Origin: Bifidobacteriaceae bacterium
GTDB lineage: Bacteria; Actinomycetota; Actinomycetes; Actinomycetales; WQXJ01
Length of the DNA: 11,394 nt
Direction of reading: 5' to 3'
Assembly: GCA_031278675.1 (NCBI GenBank)
Contig: JAITJY010000074.1
Span: 1-11,394 of the forward strand
The position numbers and the translations under genes are program-made. The notes beneath the pieces are model-generated. The model made no database searches. It was not told where the DNA came from and saw nothing but the letters and a program-made list of their open reading frames with translations. How positions within the stretch are numbered: position 1 is the first letter of the stretch; every line of letters starts with the position of its first letter. Below are positions 8,972 through 11,394 of this stretch, piece by piece.

Positions 8972-10340
8972 CTCTGCGGACGACGTTGCCTATCTGGCAT
9001 CGTTGTACTGGGTGCCGTTGGACAGGTGGCAGGTCGAGTTGGTGCGGGATTGGTCCGGAGAGCAACGCTCAGGGAAGTGGGCGGCATCTACCTGCGGTTT
9101 AGCTGCGCCCCGCCAGAACGGGAAAACCATTGGGGTAGAGGTCTGGAGCCTGTACAAGATGACGGTCATGGGTCGCCGAATCCTCCACACCGCTCACCTA
9201 GCGGCGGCCACACGTAAGACCTTCAACCGGTATAAGGCGGCGTTCACTAATCCTGCGTTCCCTGAGCTGCGGGATATGGTTGTCTCGCTTCGGTCAGCAA
9301 ATGGCCAGGAAGGGATATGGCTGTCTAACGGCGGCTCGCTTGAGTTCACCACGCGGACGCGTGGCTCGGGACGTTCCTACTCTATTGATGACTTGGTGCT
9401 GGACGAGGCACAGGAGCTGACCCAGGACCAACTCGACGCGTTGATGCTGACGATGCGGGCGAGCCCATCTGGGAATCAGCAGATCATTTACTTAGGGACT
9501 CCGCCGGGCCCATCCGCGCCAGGCGAGGTATTCACTGCGCTGAGGAATAAGGCATTGAAGGGTCGGCCGCGTCGGTTGGCTTGGTCGGAGTGGTCGGTTG
9601 ATGAGGTCGGAGACGTGTCTGACCGGGCGCGGTGGGCCGCCACTAATCCGGCGTTGGGGACCCGGATCTCTGTCATGGGTATGGCAGATGATCTGGTCCG
9701 GTCTACACCGGAGTCATTCGCGCGGGAGTGCCTCGGGTGGTGGCGCCCAGCAGCGGGCTCGCAGGCGGTATTCTCAACAAACGATTGGGCGCCGCTGGCC
9801 ACGGCTGAGCCACCAATGGCGGGTATCGTAGCCTTCGGTGTTGATATGCCACCGAGCCGCACCTCTGTATCGATCGTGGCGGCTCTACGACCTGCAACCG
9901 GCCCAGTCCACTTGGAGGTTGCTGAATACCGGTCAGCTACGTCTGGTGCCGCATGGGTTGCGGAGTGGATCGCTGAACGGTGGCCAGCAACCGTAGCGGT
10001 CGTCATCGACGCTCAGTCTCCGGCGGCGGCCTTGATCCCTGAGCTGCTGGAACGACGCGTGCAGGTCACTGTCACTAGCACCGGCATGTTCACCAGGGCC
10101 TGCGGCATGCTGCACGATGCGGTCAAGGCTGCTGCTGTAACTCATTACGCGCAGCCCGCCTTGGACCGTGCTGCGGTCTCTGCTGCTAAACGCGACATCG
10201 GCGCCGGCGGCGGGTGGGGCTGGCAACGCCGCGGCGAGACTGACATCTCCCCGCTGGTAGCAGGAACTTTGGCGTACTACGGGGTCATGACATCGAAACG
10301 ACGGCCTGGAAGGAGAACGAGGGTGGTGACTCGACGATGA
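8904..10340 (+). CDS. terL: Terminase large subunit, ATPase and nuclease (478 aa)
   Basis: The large terminase pumps DNA into the prohead using ATP and cuts the genome. The start is TTG 8904, with GGAGGAG at 8888-8894; TTG 8895 and frames from 8784 lie closer to or before the ribosome site. The N-terminal ATPase shows PLDRWQVELVRDW (adenine-side Q motif type), Walker A APRQNGKT with K74, and Walker B DLVLDEAQ with D167 and E168, followed by YLGTPP (coupling motif). The C-terminal nuclease domain has acidic residues at typical spots: D314 in FGVDMPPSR, D369 in VVIDAQSP, and D447 in GETDISPLVAG. About 480 residues is normal for actinophage TerL. It overlaps terS by 68 bp and the portal gene by four bases. 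Confidence 0.95.
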   Translation: MPNDALRGSQEPTRRVAPRAVVDSADDVAYLASLYWVPLDRWQVELVRDWSGEQRSGKWAASTCGLAAPRQNGKTIGVEVWSLYKMTVMGRRILHTAHLAAATRKTFNRYKAAFTNPAFPELRDMVVSLRSANGQEGIWLSNGGSLEFTTRTRGSGRSYSIDDLVLDEAQELTQDQLDALMLTMRASPSGNQQIIYLGTPPGPSAPGEVFTALRNKALKGRPRRLAWSEWSVDEVGDVSDRARWAATNPALGTRISVMGMADDLVRSTPESFARECLGWWRPAAGSQAVFSTNDWAPLATAEPPMAGIVAFGVDMPPSRTSVSIVAALRPATGPVHLEVAEYRSATSGAAWVAEWIAERWPATVAVVIDAQSPAAALIPELLERRVQVTVTSTGMFTRACGMLHDAVKAAAVTHYAQPALDRAAVSAAKRDIGAGGGWGWQRRGETDISPLVAGTLAYYGVMTSKRRPGRRTRVVTRR

Positions 10341-11394
10341 CAGTCTCGCCGACTACAGCGATGAAGACGCCCTCGGGTGTCCCTCTCGTACCGGCGTTGG
10401 ATGCCGCTGACCAGGACCTCGTGAGGGGGCTGATGGCGCAGTTGGCGCGTAAGGCGTGGCGTAACCGGGTCCGCCGCAACTACTACGATCTGCACCAGTC
10501 CCTGAAGGACTTCGGCATCGCGTTGCCGAAACAGATGAAGCACGTCGAGATAGCTCTCGGCTGGCCAGCTAAGGGTGTCGATGAGCTATGCAAGCGGACC
10601 GTGTTAGACGGGTTCACTCACCCTGAGGCTGATGTTGAAGGCCTTGGCGTGGGCGAGGTGTGGACGCTAAACCATCTGGAGACGCAGTTCCCGCAAGCGC
10701 TGGTCGAGTCAGCTATCTGCTCGGTGGCGTTCTGTTCGTTGACTGCCGGTGACGTCGACGCCGGCGAGCCGCCAGAGCTGTGGTCTTTCCGGTCCGGCGA
10801 GTTCGCAACGGGTACCTGGGATCCACGGACCTACGGTCTGAAGAACGCGTTAACAGTCTTCGAGACCGACAATACCGGCGGGGTTGTGGACTTCGCTTTG
10901 TACGTCCCTGACCGTGTGGTGTGCTGCCGGCGCCAAGGCCGGACCTGGGATGTGCGTGAGGTCCGCCACGAACTGGGTGTCCCAGTTGAACCATTGGTCT
11001 ATCGGCAACGGCTACAGCGGCCGTTCGGGTCGTCGCGGATCTCGCGGGCCGTCATGTATCTGACCGATGCCGGTATCCGCACCGCGCTGCGGTCCGAGGT
11101 CGCCTACGAGTACTTCTCCGCCCCGCAACGCTACGTCTTGGGCGTCACCGAAGACGCCTTCCACGACGAGGACGGGAACTGGCAGGAGGCGGCGTTCGAG
11201 TCGATCATCGGCCGGATTCTGGCGCTGACCCGAGACGAGAACGGCGACCTGCCAACTGTGGGAGCGTTTCCCCAGATAACCGCTGAGCCGAACATGGCGG
11301 CCTTGCGGACCATCACGCAGTTGCTGGCCGCCGAGCTGAACATGCCGGTCTCCGCGTTCGGCATCGTGCAGGACAACCCCGCCTCGGCTGAGGC
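10337..11394 (+). CDS. Phage portal protein, SPP1 gp6-like, 3' end missing
   Basis: The ATG at 10337 overlaps the terL stop (ATGA), and the frame stays open to the end of the window (352 complete codons; the full protein is usually 430-500 aa). The start region (RNRVRRNYYDLHQSLKDFGI, then ALGWPAKGVDELCKRTVLDGF) is the signature of Gp6-type portals of actinophages. Later parts such as VYRQRLQRPFGSSRISRAVM, SAPQRYVLGVTED and LLAAELNMPVSAFGI are also characteristic, the last being near the stem/crown region. The portal forms the dodecameric ring at one prohead vertex, docks the terminase and passes DNA. It confirms the late packaging order terS-terL-portal. Confidence 0.92.
   Translation, partial: MTVSPTTAMKTPSGVPLVPALDAADQDLVRGLMAQLARKAWRNRVRRNYYDLHQSLKDFGIALPKQMKHVEIALGWPAKGVDELCKRTVLDGFTHPEADVEGLGVGEVWTLNHLETQFPQALVESAICSVAFCSLTAGDVDAGEPPELWSFRSGEFATGTWDPRTYGLKNALTVFETDNTGGVVDFALYVPDRVVCCRRQGRTWDVREVRHELGVPVEPLVYRQRLQRPFGSSRISRAVMYLTDAGIRTALRSEVAYEYFSAPQRYVLGVTEDAFHDEDGNWQEAAFESIIGRILALTRDENGDLPTVGAFPQITAEPNMAALRTITQLLAAELNMPVSAFGIVQDNPASAE

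Overview
The window is a GC-rich stretch (GTG and TTG starts, strong G/C at third codon positions, many 4-base gene overlaps) that reads as one rightward block of temperate tailed-phage genes from an actinobacterial host: a prophage or a circularised phage genome. The host genus cannot be named from the sequence. All 20 genes called are on the + strand. Only about six have a recognisable family; the rest are small unknown proteins.

Region 1 (1-4697) is a polycistronic run of small early/accessory genes. It holds the end of an Xre-type HTH protein, a 51-aa ORF, four mostly helical unknown proteins, a small protein with a CxxC and an HxH, an excisionase-like HTH protein, a 43-aa single-span membrane protein, two proteins with paired CxxC motifs, a short helical protein, and a protein ending in a very Asp-rich tail. 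Most junctions are ATGA, GTGA or TGATG overlaps, so translational coupling is likely.

Region 2 (4698-7156) looks like the replication/control end of the early region. A 505-aa protein joins a phage replication-initiator-like N-terminal domain to an HNH domain and ends in a small Cys/His motif. Its roughly 280-residue linker is packed with hairpins and a 63-bp duplication at DNA level, so it is a candidate origin. A protein with a possible zinc site and a second small excisionase-like HTH protein follow.

Region 3 (7157-7958) is the module boundary. It has a TTGACA promoter candidate, a small HNH endonuclease of the type found beside terminases, phased A-tracts at the end of that gene, and then 327 bp without a confident gene that contain two strong perfect palindromes. 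This is the best place for a cos packaging site. It ends in an extended -10 box placed 7 nt before an ATG.

Region 4 (7959-11394) is the start of the late module: a Cys-containing protein, the terminase small subunit, the terminase large subunit (Walker A, Walker B and nuclease-type aspartates), and a portal protein cut by the window end. Early genes running straight into terminase in the same direction suggest that the window crosses the joined ends of the packaged genome.
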